DNA from: Acidimicrobiia bacterium
Lineage (GTDB): Bacteria > Actinomycetota > Acidimicrobiia > IMCC26256 > PALSA-610
Direction of reading: 5' to 3'
Assembly: GCA_027494135.1 (NCBI GenBank)
Contig: JAOSJK010000056.1
Coordinates: 1 to 47,701 of the forward strand
Length of the DNA stretch: 47,701 bases
Of the stretch, positions 8,708 to 17,144 are shown one piece after another (positions within the stretch are counted from its first letter, which is position 1; each line of letters starts with the position of its first letter). The translations under genes and the position numbers were made by a program. The notes under the pieces were generated by a model. It saw nothing but the letters and a program-made list of their open reading frames with translations, was not told the origin of the DNA and made no database searches.

Positions 8708-9573
8708 GAACGATCCCCGGCGGCTCGCTCGGCCGCGTCGATCAGGTCGTTCAGCCACGCGACGGCATCGGTAAGCGGGAGCACGTCGAGACCTTCCGCG
8801 GCATCGATGTAGCGCTCGTCCCAGCCGGGCCACGCTTGGACCGTCGGTGGCCATGGTGCGACGCGGCGGGCGGCGAACAGGCGTCGTCCGACCGTCGCGA
8901 GTTCGCGGAGGTCGGGTGGCTCGGCGGCGACGAGGATCTGGAGGTCCACGAGGTCGTGAGCGCGTTCGTTGCCGCCGTGGCGGTCTGGCGTGGTGCAGGC
9001 GTGCAGCTTCTGCGCGATCTGGTGCTCCACCGCGAGGACGGGCACTGGCGCAGGTGTCGGGAACCCGAGCCGTTCGATCACCTCGGCGATACCAGCGTCG
9101 AGCGCGAGCCGGGGTTGGTCGGTGGAGCCGACCTCGTCGTGGCCCAGCTCGAGCGGAACCGTGACGTAGGACTGGCCTGCGTAGGACAGCTTCACGTCGA
9201 AGGGCTGCATCACGTACTCGGCTGGCACGTCCGGCGGATCGGCGGGCTCGCGGTCCACGAGTCGTCCGGTGAAGCCGTTCCACCCCGCAGCGAGGCGGGC
9301 CGAGAGCTCCGCGGTGTAGCTCTCGATGGTGTGGGTGGCGGCGCGCGCGGCGTCGAGGTCGGTGGTGAGCCGGCTGGCCTGGTCGCCGACGCGGAGCTTG
9401 ATCGCGGCGCCGCCCTTGACGACCCCGGCGGGGAGCATCTGCGCGTCGACGGTGGGCGCGAGCGATGTGCGGGTGCGCAGCTCGTTGACGCCGAGCGAGC
9501 CGCAGATGTTGCGGAGGCGTTGTTCGAGAGCGGCCCGATGGATCGGCGGTGTCGGGTAGGCGGGGTCGGTCAT
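8704..9573 (-). CDS. abiEii: AbiEii/AbiGii-family nucleotidyltransferase toxin
   Basis: A 289-residue uninterrupted toxin of the AbiE (type IV) toxin-antitoxin group, which acts by nucleotidyl transfer and can abort phage infection. Visible features are the nucleotidyltransferase core VVKGGAAIKLR with TTDLDAAR downstream (GG...DxD pattern), the helix AVEHQIAQKLHA, and the RAHDLVDLQIL segment typical of the family. The start ATG overlaps the antitoxin stop (ATGA), so the pair is coupled. In an integrative element such a pair may stabilise inheritance and defend against phage. Confidence 0.88.
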   Translation of the reverse strand: MTDPAYPTPPIHRAALEQRLRNICGSLGVNELRTRTSLAPTVDAQMLPAGVVKGGAAIKLRVGDQASRLTTDLDAARAATHTIESYTAELSARLAAGWNGFTGRLVDREPADPPDVPAEYVMQPFDVKLSYAGQSYVTVPLELGHDEVGSTDQPRLALDAGIAEVIERLGFPTPAPVPVLAVEHQIAQKLHACTTPDRHGGNERAHDLVDLQILVAAEPPDLRELATVGRRLFAARRVAPWPPTVQAWPGWDERYIDAAEGLDVLPLTDAVAWLNDLIDAAERAAGDRS

Positions 9574-10117
9574 GGGGAGTTCCGGAGTTCCTGGCGGAGT
9601 TGGCGTTCCTCGGTCGCGGTGACGAGGCCCTCGCGGCGGGCTTCGTCGACGGCGGTGAGCAGACGGTCCGACATGACCGTGTCGCGGCAGGCACGGATCG
9701 CGTGGGCGACGGTGGTCGAGGGGATCAGCTCGTAGCGGGTGAGGTCGTCAGGGTCGACCGTCTCGTTCACGACCTTGATCCAGTCGGGCAACTCGGCGCG
9801 CACCGCCGTGTCGTGCCGACTCGGACGTGGCGGGGATTGACGAGGGCCAGGTTGTGGAGGGCGAGCACGGCGTCGCCGGTCAGATGTGCGTCGTCGCCGA
9901 CGCGGGCGACGGCCTCGAAGAACTGGTCATAGCGAGTCGGGGGAAGGTCATCGAAGCGGTAGAGGCCGTAGGCGACGTGGCGGATCTGGCCGCGAGCCGC
10001 GAGCTTGCCCAACTCGACCATCGGGATACCGAGCGTGCGGGCGTCAGCGGCGGTCACGTAGCCGTACTGGCCCATCGCCAGCTCCCACGCTCGACGTCGG
10101 TACGTATCCGGGGCCAT
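9570..10117 (-). CDS. abiEi: AbiEi-family antitoxin/transcriptional repressor, frameshifted
   Basis: Antitoxin partner of the AbiEii-like toxin. The N-terminal winged-helix region begins MAPDTYRRRAWELAMGQYGYVTAADA and continues to VAYGLYRF, the hallmark of AbiEi-type proteins. The C-terminal part (ELPDWIKVVNETVD onward, ending at 9570) lies in another frame; the shift is near 9800-9820. The joined product is about 182 residues, normal for this family, so the break is probably a sequencing error. AbiEi proteins are known to repress their own operon through inverted repeats, and a perfect palindrome lies directly before the ATG. Confidence 0.82.
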
Positions 10118-10118
10118 G

Positions 10119-10150
10119 GCTGAACTTTACCGCTTTCGGTAAAGTTCAGC
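10119..10150 (-). promoter_or_regulatory. AbiE operator palindrome overlapping a leaderless promoter
   Basis: GCTGAACTTTACC (10119-10131) and its exact complement GGTAAAGTTCAGC (10138-10150) form a 13-bp perfect inverted repeat with a 6-bp centre. On the minus strand the arm contains TAAAGT (10129-10124), a good -10 box, ending 6 nt before the ATG at 10117. The transcript would be leaderless, and a repressor on the palindrome would block it. Autoregulation by AbiEi is known in the family; its action here is inferred. Confidence 0.75.
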
Positions 10151-10186
10151 CGAACCAGTTGCCCAAGTTGCGGTGGCCCAAGTCTC

Positions 10187-10396
10187 TCAAGCAGAGCGGC
10201 CGAGCAGTCGTTCGAGTTCGGCGCGGGGGACCCGGAGGGTGCGGCCGATCTCGATGCACGGGATGCCCGTCTTCCCGCCGGTGGCTCGCCACTCGCGAGC
10301 CGCGGCGTAGGCGGCGTTGCGGCTGATGCGCAGGATGGTGGCGGCCTCGTCGATGGTGAGGACTTCGGCCGGGGCGTCGGTCTCTGTGGTGGACAT
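10187..10396 (-). CDS. Excisionase-like helix-turn-helix protein
   Basis: A 69-residue DNA-binding protein of the MerR-like/HTH_17 excisionase family. The pattern EVLTIDEAATILRISRNAAY is the helix-turn-helix, followed by IPCIEIGRTLRVPRAELERLL, the typical wing and final helix. ATG 10396 has a strong ribosome site (GAGGAGA). It probably directs excision with the integrase. A GGGCCTACG promoter-like motif lies about 35 bp upstream, linking it to the transfer genes. Confidence 0.85.
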   Translation of the reverse strand: MSTTETDAPAEVLTIDEAATILRISRNAAYAAAREWRATGGKTGIPCIEIGRTLRVPRAELERLLGRSA

Positions 10397-10431
10397 CGGG
10401 TTCTCCTCGGTCGGTGTTGTTCTCTGACCTA

Positions 10432-10461
10432 CGTAGGCCCTTTGGCGGGCCAGGACTTCGC
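10432..10461 (-). promoter_or_regulatory. GGGCCTACG-type promoter, copy 1 (excisionase)
   Basis: The minus strand shows GCGAAGT (10461-10455), a spacer, then GGGCCTACG (10440-10432), about 36 bp before the excisionase ATG. The CCTACGTAGG core is palindromic. The same two-box pattern recurs at 28143-28171, 28181-28209 and 35500-35529, and the downstream box at 14517-14525. It lies inside or beyond the 3' end of the relaxase gene. Confidence 0.55.
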
Positions 10462-10469
10462 GGGGAATC

Positions 10470-13400
10470 TCAGATTCCGACCGCCTGCTCTGCCGCCGGC
10501 TGTAGTTGGTCGGTGGGGTGGGCGAGTTCCCATGCGGTGAGTTCGCCGGTGGATCGGTGGAGCCGTTCGGCGACGGCCACGTCGGCCGGTGCGGGAGGGA
10601 CGCGTGGGAGGGCTTCGCCGTCGAGGGGGTCGACGGCGGTGGTGAGGTAGAGGTGGTTGGCGTGGCGGCCGCGGGTGATGTCGACGTAGGTCTCCGAGCG
10701 GGTGGCGGTGGCATCGACACGGCTGGTGGACACGTCCCGCGTGGAGCCTTGGACTGCGTAGGAGGTGAGGGCGTAGGCGTGGTCGATGCCGACCTCGGGC
10801 CGTCCGGCGGGGGTGCGGTGGTGGTCGAAGAACGAGCGGGGGATGTCGATGCGGCCGATCCCGTCGAAGTCGACGGCCACAGAGTCCTCTGCGGGGCCGC
10901 GTCGGTCGGGACTGACGGCGACGATGGTGCCGAGGGCGCCGTTACGGACGTACGCCTTCCGGTCGCCTTCGACGTGGAGGTCGCGGTTGGGGGCGCGTGC
11001 GGTTACGCGATCACCGACGGCGAACGCCCGGTCGCCGCTGGCAGCGATGTCTTCGCCGTCGAGTTCACCGTTCACGCGTCGGAGGAGGTGGGCGAGGCGG
11101 TTGAGTTGGCGGCGGGTGCTGTTGCGCCGGTCGACCATGGGGGTGGTCGAGGCCGTCGCGGTGGGCGTCCCACCAACGACCGAGGACTTCTCGGTACATG
11201 GCGAGGTCATCGGCGACGACGTGGAGGTGCCCGGCTGCGGCGAGCTCGTCGAAGGCTTCGTCGATCCGGCCTTCGCGGAGTGCTTGGGCAGCGGCGCGGT
11301 CGTGGGGGTCCTGGAGGCGGTGGGTGGTGGTCAGCTCGGGGGTGTCACGTTCGTGGCGTTCGCATAGGACGCGGAACATTCCCCCCGGCGGAGATGGCGC
11401 CGTGTTGGGCGGGGTCGCCGATGAGTCGGAGGCTCGCTCCGGTGGTGGCGGCCATGTCCATGAGGGTGTCGAGGTCACGATCGGACAGGGTGGAGGCTTC
11501 GTCGACGACGAGGATCGTTCGCGAGTCGAGCGGCAGCGATTGAGGGTCGGTCTGGACGAGGTACCACGCCACGGTCTCGCACTCGATCCCGGTCTCCGCA
11601 GCCAGCGTCCGCGTCGCTTCGCCCTTCACCGCGGCACCGAGCACCCGGTAGCCGGCCGCGGTCCAAGCATCCGCGCAGGCGGCGACCGTCGTTGTCTTAC
11701 CCGCCCCGGCACGCCCGATCGCGGCCTGGAAGCGATGCCCACGTTGGCACCACTCGGTCACCAGGCGCCGCTGCTCGCCGGTTAGGTGCGAGTGCTGCTC
11801 GAGCGCAGCCTCGACGTGGGCGTCTGTGACGAGGTGCGCGCCTCGGTGGAGCCCCTTGGCGAACCGGGCCGCGATGCGGTCCTGCACGCCGAGCATCTCC
11901 ACGGTCGTGTAAAGCGGCTCGTCGGCATCGGTGAGCGCGACCACGTGTTCGGAGGCGAGGAACCGGTCCGTCAGCTCGATCAGCCGGGCGGCGCCGCACA
12001 GCAACGGCTGCGGGTGTTGGTCGTCGTCGGCGGCGGGCACGGGGTGGTTGGCGAGGGCGGCGAGCGCCTCGGACCGCGAGAACACAGAGCCACCCGAGCA
12101 GATGCCCTCCGCACCGGCGAGCGACGCGAACAGCGCCGCCTCATCAACCTCCTGGCCCTTCGGCTCGTGGCCGGTGACGGCGGCAAGGGCGTCGGGCGTC
12201 AGGCCGTGGCGAGCAGCGCGCTCACGCCACGAGGCGATCAGCGCGTCGGCGGGGGTGTGGTTCTTGGCCGGACGGGTCCGCAACACGATGTGTTCGACCT
12301 CGCCGGGATGCGCGCCCCCGACCGATCTCCTCTTCCAGTTCCCGGAGGGCGTCGTCGATCTCGTTGCGGCGTTTGGAGAACTCACCGACCACTTGGTTGC
12401 CGATGCCGTCGATCTCCCAGCCGGACTTGCGTCCCGGCCGCCACCGCACCCCGAGTTCGTCGGTGAGCTGACGGCGCATCTCAGCGGTCGCGAGCGCCGA
12501 GGCCGCCTGAGCGTGGCGGTACAGGGCGCGGGCGTCGAGCGCCCGGCTGGAGCCGTCGGCGAGGCGAACGGTGTTGGCGATCACGTTGTGGTGGTGGGGG
12601 AACGGATCGAGCGCCCGTGAGGTCAGGTGCCGGAACGACGCCACCATCCACCCCTCACCGTTCACCGGTCGGCCCTCGACCCGTCCGACCGCGGCGTGGT
12701 CTTCGAGCCATCCGAGCGCCCAATCGTTCCCGGCCTGGATCGACCCCAACACTGCCGTGCGTGTTGGTGCGTCGCCGAGGAGGGCGAGCACCCCGAGGGA
12801 CTTCTCGGTGGTCAGGGTGAGGTCGTAGCCGACGCGTACTGCCGGGGGTCGGCGGCGCTCCACGAACTTGGCCAGGTGCTCGCGGGTGACCAGCCACCGG
12901 CCTTTGGTGCCGCGGTGGGCGACCAGGAACGCCCGACGTGGGTGACGCCCCGCAGCGAGGGACCGCTCGATCTCGACGTGGTGTTCGTCGTGGTAGCGGG
13001 CGAGGCCGCGCAGGTACTGCTTGGTGAGACCGATCAGCCGGGCAGCTTCGGCCAGGCTCAGCTGATCGTCGGGCGCACCGAGCGACCGGATCTCTCCCGG
13101 ATCGACTCCCGCGTCTCGGGCATGGGAGCAGCGGGCCAGCTCACTGGCCCTCACCCAGCGAGAACCGTCGTCCTCGACCAGCGGCACGAGGTAGGCACCT
13201 CCCGGCTGGCTGAACTGCCTGGTCACAGCGCCAGCGGGAGGTCGAACGGGAGGTCGCGCGGGAGGTCCAGCGGGAGGTGCGTCCGGTTCGGGAGACGCAA
13301 CGGGAGGTCCAACGGGAGGTCCCGCCTCGTCTCCTGTCGGGGACTGAGGGCTCACGGCTTGCGACAGGTGGCCGAGGGCGAGCGCCGTTCCAACGTCGAG

Positions 13401-13826
13401 CATCCGCTCGACCTCCCGGTGCGACAACCCGAGGGCCGCAGCCGCGTCCGCCACGTCGTAGAGCTGCTCCCCATCGGCGCTGACCTTGGTGTGAGCGCCC
13501 GCGCCCAACGTGGGCCGACGTCCAGCCGAGCCCTGAGCGGTGATGAGCCGCTCGTCGGTGTGCGGGTCCCGACCAGCCAGAACCACAGCGAAGTCCGGTC
13601 GTTGCACCACTCCCGTGAGTCCGGCACCGCTGGCAGCGCGACCGAGCCACCGCCCGGGTTCCTCGCCGTGGTCGGCGTAGTACCGCTCCGGACCGCCACC
13701 ACCGGCACCGGGCGACGGGTTCGACGGAGCGGCCTTCGGCGGCGGTTGGAGGTAGCGGACGATCGCATCCACGACACGAGCGGCGTCGCCTCGGCCACCG
13801 CCGAGCGGGGTCACCGTGAACCTCAC
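10470..13826 (-). CDS. MobF/TrwC-type conjugative relaxase-helicase, frameshifted
   Basis: Relaxase that nicks oriT and unwinds the transferred strand. The start is probably GTG 13826 (VRFTVTPLGGGRGDAAR). The Tyr pair ERYY near residue 49 supplies the catalytic tyrosine. The metal-binding His cluster DPFPHHHNVIAN is near residue 400, after GYDLTLTTEKS. Between them lies a long insert with a PP-rich repeat and HTH-like segments (YDVADAAAALGL, SLAEAARLIGL). The RecD-like helicase has Walker A GRAGAGKTTT, Walker B LVVDEAS, GDPAQHG and the final TSYAVQGST motif. Three frameshifts (near 12315-12330, a 6-base G/C run near 11380, and a 5-base run near 11136-11140) split it. Each is corrected by one base and gives about 1120 residues, normal for MobF proteins. 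Confidence 0.9.
13235..13324. repeat. 12-bp CGGGAGGTCNNN tandem repeats inside the relaxase gene
   Basis: Units begin at 13235, 13247, 13259, 13271, 13301 and 13313, with period 12 and one 18-bp interruption. On the coding (minus) strand they encode the PPxx-rich linker of the relaxase. The same unit recurs outside coding sequence at 13840 and 14570-14668. Confidence 0.7.
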
Positions 13827-13850
13827 CGGAGACCGCCAACGGGAGGCGCA

Positions 13851-13875
13851 GCAGGTTTCCCGGAGGGAAACCTGC
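13851..13875. repeat. Perfect 11-bp inverted repeat upstream of the relaxase (oriT/operator candidate)
   Basis: GCAGGTTTCCC (13851-13861) is complementary to GGGAAACCTGC (13865-13875) with a 3-nt centre. It lies 25 bp upstream of the relaxase start in the 140-bp gap before 13966. MobF origins of transfer are usually next to the relaxase gene and carry an inverted repeat close to nic, so this is the best oriT candidate seen. An operator or terminator is equally possible. The rest of the gap shows no gene. Confidence 0.45.
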
Positions 13876-13965
13876 AAATGTGTGCGCGCCGGATCTGCTG
13901 TTCGGCACCGATGAGCGGGGCCGGGACGACGGGTGTTCCGGGAGAGCCGTTCCGGCGAGTGAAGA

Positions 13966-14511
13966 TCATCGCTCGAGCGCCTGGCCACGGGCCGCTACGC
14001 CGTTGGTGGATCGACTGGCGCCGCTCTGGATCCGGTCGAGGCGAGCGGTGATCGAGGCGACGTTCGCCTGGTGCTGGGCGAGGTCGTCGAACTGCTCGAG
14101 GTGGGCGTCGAGGAGTCGCTCATGCGTGTCACGGGTCCATTGCGGCACCCGGTCAAGTTGGTGGGGGGTGAGCGGGGGAACTTGGCGGAAGACCTCCAGC
14201 CCCGCTCCGTCCGGAACTGGTCGAGCAAGCCGGTACTGGCCGAGGCGGCTCATGGTGGTCATCAGCCGGCTGCGCTCGCCCACCCCCAGGCCGAGGCCCA
14301 GAGAACGAGACAGCTCGACGGCCCCGATCTCGCCGGGCCTGTCGACGTCCCAAAGTTCCTGCATCCGGCGGAGTAGCAAGGTCGAACTCGGGCCGACGAC
14401 CGCCGACCAGCATTGCTCGACGTAGGGGTCGCGCAGGTCGAAGCCGACGCGCTGGACGCGGCTGTCGGGATGGTCGACCGGCGTGAAGCGCAGGATCCGA
14501 TCACGTTCCAT
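13966..14511 (-). CDS. Conserved small protein, paralogue of the 43450-43926 product
   Basis: A 181-residue protein without a recognised family. It contains DPYVEQCWSAVVGPSSTLLLRRM, then a segment ending LGQYRLARPVPDGAG, and VPQWTRDTHERLL near the C-terminus. The same order (HAYFEIVYAPLVGPHSCTLARAL, LGDRTLG, TARSAHHRFL) occurs in the product of 43450-43926, so the two are diverged paralogues. The middle may be a winged-helix domain. ATG 14511 is 5 nt after CCTACG, so the message is probably leaderless. It precedes the relaxase on the same strand, suggesting a mobilisation or regulatory role, not proven. Confidence 0.72.
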   Translation of the reverse strand: MERDRILRFTPVDHPDSRVQRVGFDLRDPYVEQCWSAVVGPSSTLLLRRMQELWDVDRPGEIGAVELSRSLGLGLGVGERSRLMTTMSRLGQYRLARPVPDGAGLEVFRQVPPLTPHQLDRVPQWTRDTHERLLDAHLEQFDDLAQHQANVASITARLDRIQSGASRSTNGVAARGQALER

Positions 14512-14525
14512 GCCCCCGTAGGCCC
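14512..14525 (-). promoter_or_regulatory. GGGCCTACG-type promoter, copy 2 (small gene before relaxase)
   Basis: GGGCCTACG (14525-14517, minus strand) ends 5 nt before the ATG at 14511, the same spacing as at 28137 and 35535. The GAAGTT-like upstream box seen at other copies is not clear here. A second CTACGG lies further upstream. Confidence 0.5.
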
Positions 14526-14569
14526 TCGGCGAGGGCCGTAGCGCGGTGACGGACGCGAAATCTGGTGAA

Positions 14570-14668
14570 CGGGAGGTCCATCGGGAGGTCGAGCCGCTCA
14601 AACGGGAGGCGACCGGCAAGAAATCTTCGAAACGGGAGACCGAACGGGAGGTCTGCCGGGAGGTGCCC
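14570..14668. repeat. Intergenic array of the CGGGAGGTC unit (iteron-like)
   Basis: Six copies of CGGGAGG/CGGGAGA-type units begin at 14570, 14582, 14603, 14633, 14645 and 14657, mostly 12 bp apart or near multiples of helical turns. They fill the gap between the divergent 14511 and 14710 genes. The same unit forms the tandem tract inside the relaxase gene. It could be protein-binding iterons, or a duplicated tract without function. Confidence 0.6.
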
Positions 14669-14709
14669 CGCGGACCCTGCTGGTGCTCAACGACACCAGG
14701 AGGCTTCCG

Positions 14710-15388
14710 ATGGCAGAGATCCTGCGATCCCTGAACAGAGAGTGGTCGGCGATCGCCGACTCCCCGTCAGCTCGACGAGCGCTCATGCGCTGGTCTTCCG
14801 CATACCCCGTGCTCACGTCAGCACAGGACCTCGACGGCGTGATCGTCCTCGGCTTCGACCCAGACGACGGACCTGAGGTCCGCCGGGCGCTCGCCCTCAT
14901 GGCGCCCACCGACCATCTCGCCGCCCGGACCCTCCTCCAGGGGTTGCTCGGTGGCCTGTGCAACCTCGCCCACCGAGTCGGGCGAGACGATGACGCGGTC
15001 GACGACATCGTGCGACTCGCCTGGGAGCGAATCCGCACCTACCCCGCCAGCCGACCGGGATCGGTGTCCGCCAACGTCATGCTCGACGTCCGCAAGCGCT
15101 ACCGCCGCGAACAGGACAAGGCCCGGCGTCAGATCGCGCCGTGCGGCGGCAACCGAGGCGCCGTCAGCCGAGGAGCAGTTCGTGAGCCACGCCTTCCTCG
15201 AGGAGATCGTGTCGGCCAGTTCATCGTCGGGGATCTCCGAGGACGTCCTCGCCACGATCCTGCGCAGCAGAGTCGGCGGCGAGTCCATGGCCGATCTCGC
15301 TGCCGAACAGCAGGTCACGCTCAAGGTGCTGTGGCACCGACGGTGGCGAGCCGAAGCCCGTCTCCGTGAACTTCCGCTGGCGAGCTGA
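14710..15388 (+). CDS. Sigma-70/ECF-like sigma factor of the element, frameshifted
   Basis: Predicted RNA polymerase sigma factor of about 225 residues. An N-terminal region of about 85 residues is followed by a region-2-like segment (GRDDDAVDDIVRLAWERI, then NVMLDVRKRYRREQ) and, after a frameshift near 15130-15160, a region-4-like helix-turn-helix (ISEDVLATILRS, then GGESMADLAAEQQVT and RRWRAEARLREL). ATG 14710 has an ideal ribosome site, AGGAGG, 6 nt upstream. The frameshift is probably a sequencing indel. It may direct transcription from the GGGCCTACG promoters ahead of the transfer genes; that link is inferred from co-occurrence. Confidence 0.68.
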
Positions 15389-15635
15389 GCCACCCGGTCA
15401 TGTCGAACGCTCCGAGCAGAATTCAAGGGCGCCGAGCAGCCTTCTCACCGGTTCGCTACCGTCGTAGGCGACATCGACTCGTCGATGCCCGGTCTCGTCT
15501 GCCTGACCGTTACGGGGCGGACCTCCTCTCCCTGGCCCGCGGCGCGGTCGTCGCTCTGGCGTGGAATCGCGGGAGTCGCTGGGTAGCCAACTCGGTGATG
15601 CTGGTAGGGGTCGTCCCGAACGAGGAGGCGCGACC
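15389..15635. other. Intergenic region before the Tad-like operon
   Basis: This 247-bp gap lies between the sigma-like gene and the lipoprotein gene. No convincing gene is seen. It contains a short inverted repeat GCTAC...GTAGGC near 15462-15475 but no GGGCCTACG box. It should carry the promoter of the long plus-strand operon 15636-26169. Confidence 0.35.
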
Positions 15636-16301
15636 ATGCCCAGGTTCGATCGCATCGCTCAAGCAGGTGCACATCGACGCACCCGCGGCGGCTTGGTCGC
15701 GCTCACTGTGCTCCTGGGGATTGGCACCCTCGGATGTTCCGGTGACGACGGAGCCACGCCATCAACCTCCACCACCGAGGCGAGGCGGTCATCGACCACG
15801 ACCGAGACGACGGGTCCAGCGTCGACCACCGAATCGACGACCACCACCTCGGGATCGACTCCGCCAGGCGAGTCCACCGAGGAAGAGATCGTCGCCCGCT
15901 ACATCGCTTACTGGGACGCTCGCTTCGCCGCCAACAGCGGCACCCCCAACCCGGACGACCCAGCGCTTCGGGACCTTGCCACCGGCGCCCAGCTCGACGC
16001 AGTCATCGCTGAGACCCGGGCCAACCTCGAGAACGGCCTCGCGTTCCGGCCTGCGGCCAACCCGAGCGACATCCAGCGCGTCGATGTCATCCAGCTGGAA
16101 GGCGATCACGCGGTGGTGCAGGAGTGCGTCGTCACCGACGGCGTGATCTACCGCCGGGATACAGGCGAGGTCGTGGACGGCGAGGTCTACACGCAGAACA
16201 TCAGAGGAGAACTGCAACACGTCGACGGTGCCTGGCGGGTGTCCGCTGCCCGTCTCATCCAACAGTGGGAAGGAGTCGCGGGATGCGCACACGCCTCGTA
16301 G
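15636..16301 (+). CDS. Lipoprotein with Ser/Thr-rich linker and NTF2-like domain
   Basis: A 221-residue exported lipoprotein. The hydrophobic signal ends in the lipobox LGIGTLGC near residue 30, followed by a Thr/Ser-rich linker and a folded domain (EEIVARYIAYWDARFAA through QWEGVAGC) that resembles SnoaL/NTF2-like accessory proteins. The start ATG 15636 is chosen for GAGGAGG 5-6 nt upstream. The first gene of the Tad-like operon, it overlaps the next gene. It may sit at the membrane surface as part of the pilus-like apparatus. Confidence 0.75.
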   Translation: MPRFDRIAQAGAHRRTRGGLVALTVLLGIGTLGCSGDDGATPSTSTTEARRSSTTTETTGPASTTESTTTTSGSTPPGESTEEEIVARYIAYWDARFAANSGTPNPDDPALRDLATGAQLDAVIAETRANLENGLAFRPAANPSDIQRVDVIQLEGDHAVVQECVVTDGVIYRRDTGEVVDGEVYTQNIRGELQHVDGAWRVSAARLIQQWEGVAGCAHAS

Positions 16302-17142
16302 TCGCGCTACTCACAGCGCTCTCAATCGTGGTCGCCTCGGGTGGTCAGGCTTGGGCAGGAGAGCGACCGGACGGTGACGGCGGAGCATTCGTCGACCCTG
16401 GCGGAGATCCGACCGCAGTCGCCGAGGAGGGCGGGTCGGGCGGCGGCGGCGGAGGGTCGGGTGGCGGCGGAGGGTCCGACGATGGCTGCTACTGGCGAGT
16501 CGTCATCGAGGACGACTTCCAGTTCGCGATCTACGACGTTGACTCGCTCGAGACGATGCACTCGGCCACGGGTCGGTGGTTGGAGCGGTGGTGCGACGGC
16601 ATCGGCGCAGTCGCAACCGGGGGAGTACTTCGCCGTACCCGAGGGCGGACTAGCCGATCCGTACCAGCTCGCGCTCGACGCGCTGGCCTCGGTCCAGATC
16701 GCACCGCCGGCGATCCGCACGAGCCCGTCGGAGAACGGTCGCCTGTACGTGAAGGTGCCGACATGGCTGTGGCTCGACTCGACGTGGTGGCAGACCTACG
16801 AAGCAACGGCGAACACCGGTCGTGTCTGGTCCACGGTACGAGCGACACCGGTAGCGACGACGTGGGAACTCGGTGACGGCCGGTCGGTGTCGTGCCGAGG
16901 ACCGGGCACCCCGTGGCGACGCGGTTTGTCGGAGGACGCGTCGTCGTGCACCCACACCTACCGCAGCTCTTCAGCATCGCGGCCGGGTGGCACCTTCAGC
17001 CTTGAGGCGACGGTGACGCTCGAGGTGTCGTGGACGTCGAACGCCACTGGTGGCGGCACGCTCCCCGCGATCACGCGCTCGTCGACGCTCGCGGTCGAGG
17101 TTGGTGAGATCCAAGCGATCGGAACACGGGGGAGACGGGTAG
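16283..17142 (+). CDS. Secreted protein of the Tad-like operon, frameshifted
   Basis: An exported protein of about 285 residues with a signal peptide (RTRLVVALLTALSIVVASG, predicted cleavage after AWA) and a Gly/Ser linker near 16436-16480. A frameshift at the G-run near 16620-16625 joins GAVATGG to EYFAVPEGG. The C-terminal domain carries KVPTWLWLDSTWW and a possible disulphide (Cys in SVSCRG and SSCTHTY). This pattern is common in actinobacterial proteins encoded beside SAF/Tad genes. As read, it runs on into the SAF gene; removing one G from the run at 17128-17132 gives a stop at 17140-17142, just before the next GTG. Confidence 0.65.
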
Positions 17143-17144
17143 CG

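Noticed and set aside
16436..16475. GGC/GGT-rich tract as a DNA repeat
   Set aside because: It encodes a Gly/Ser linker in a secreted protein and needs no separate explanation.
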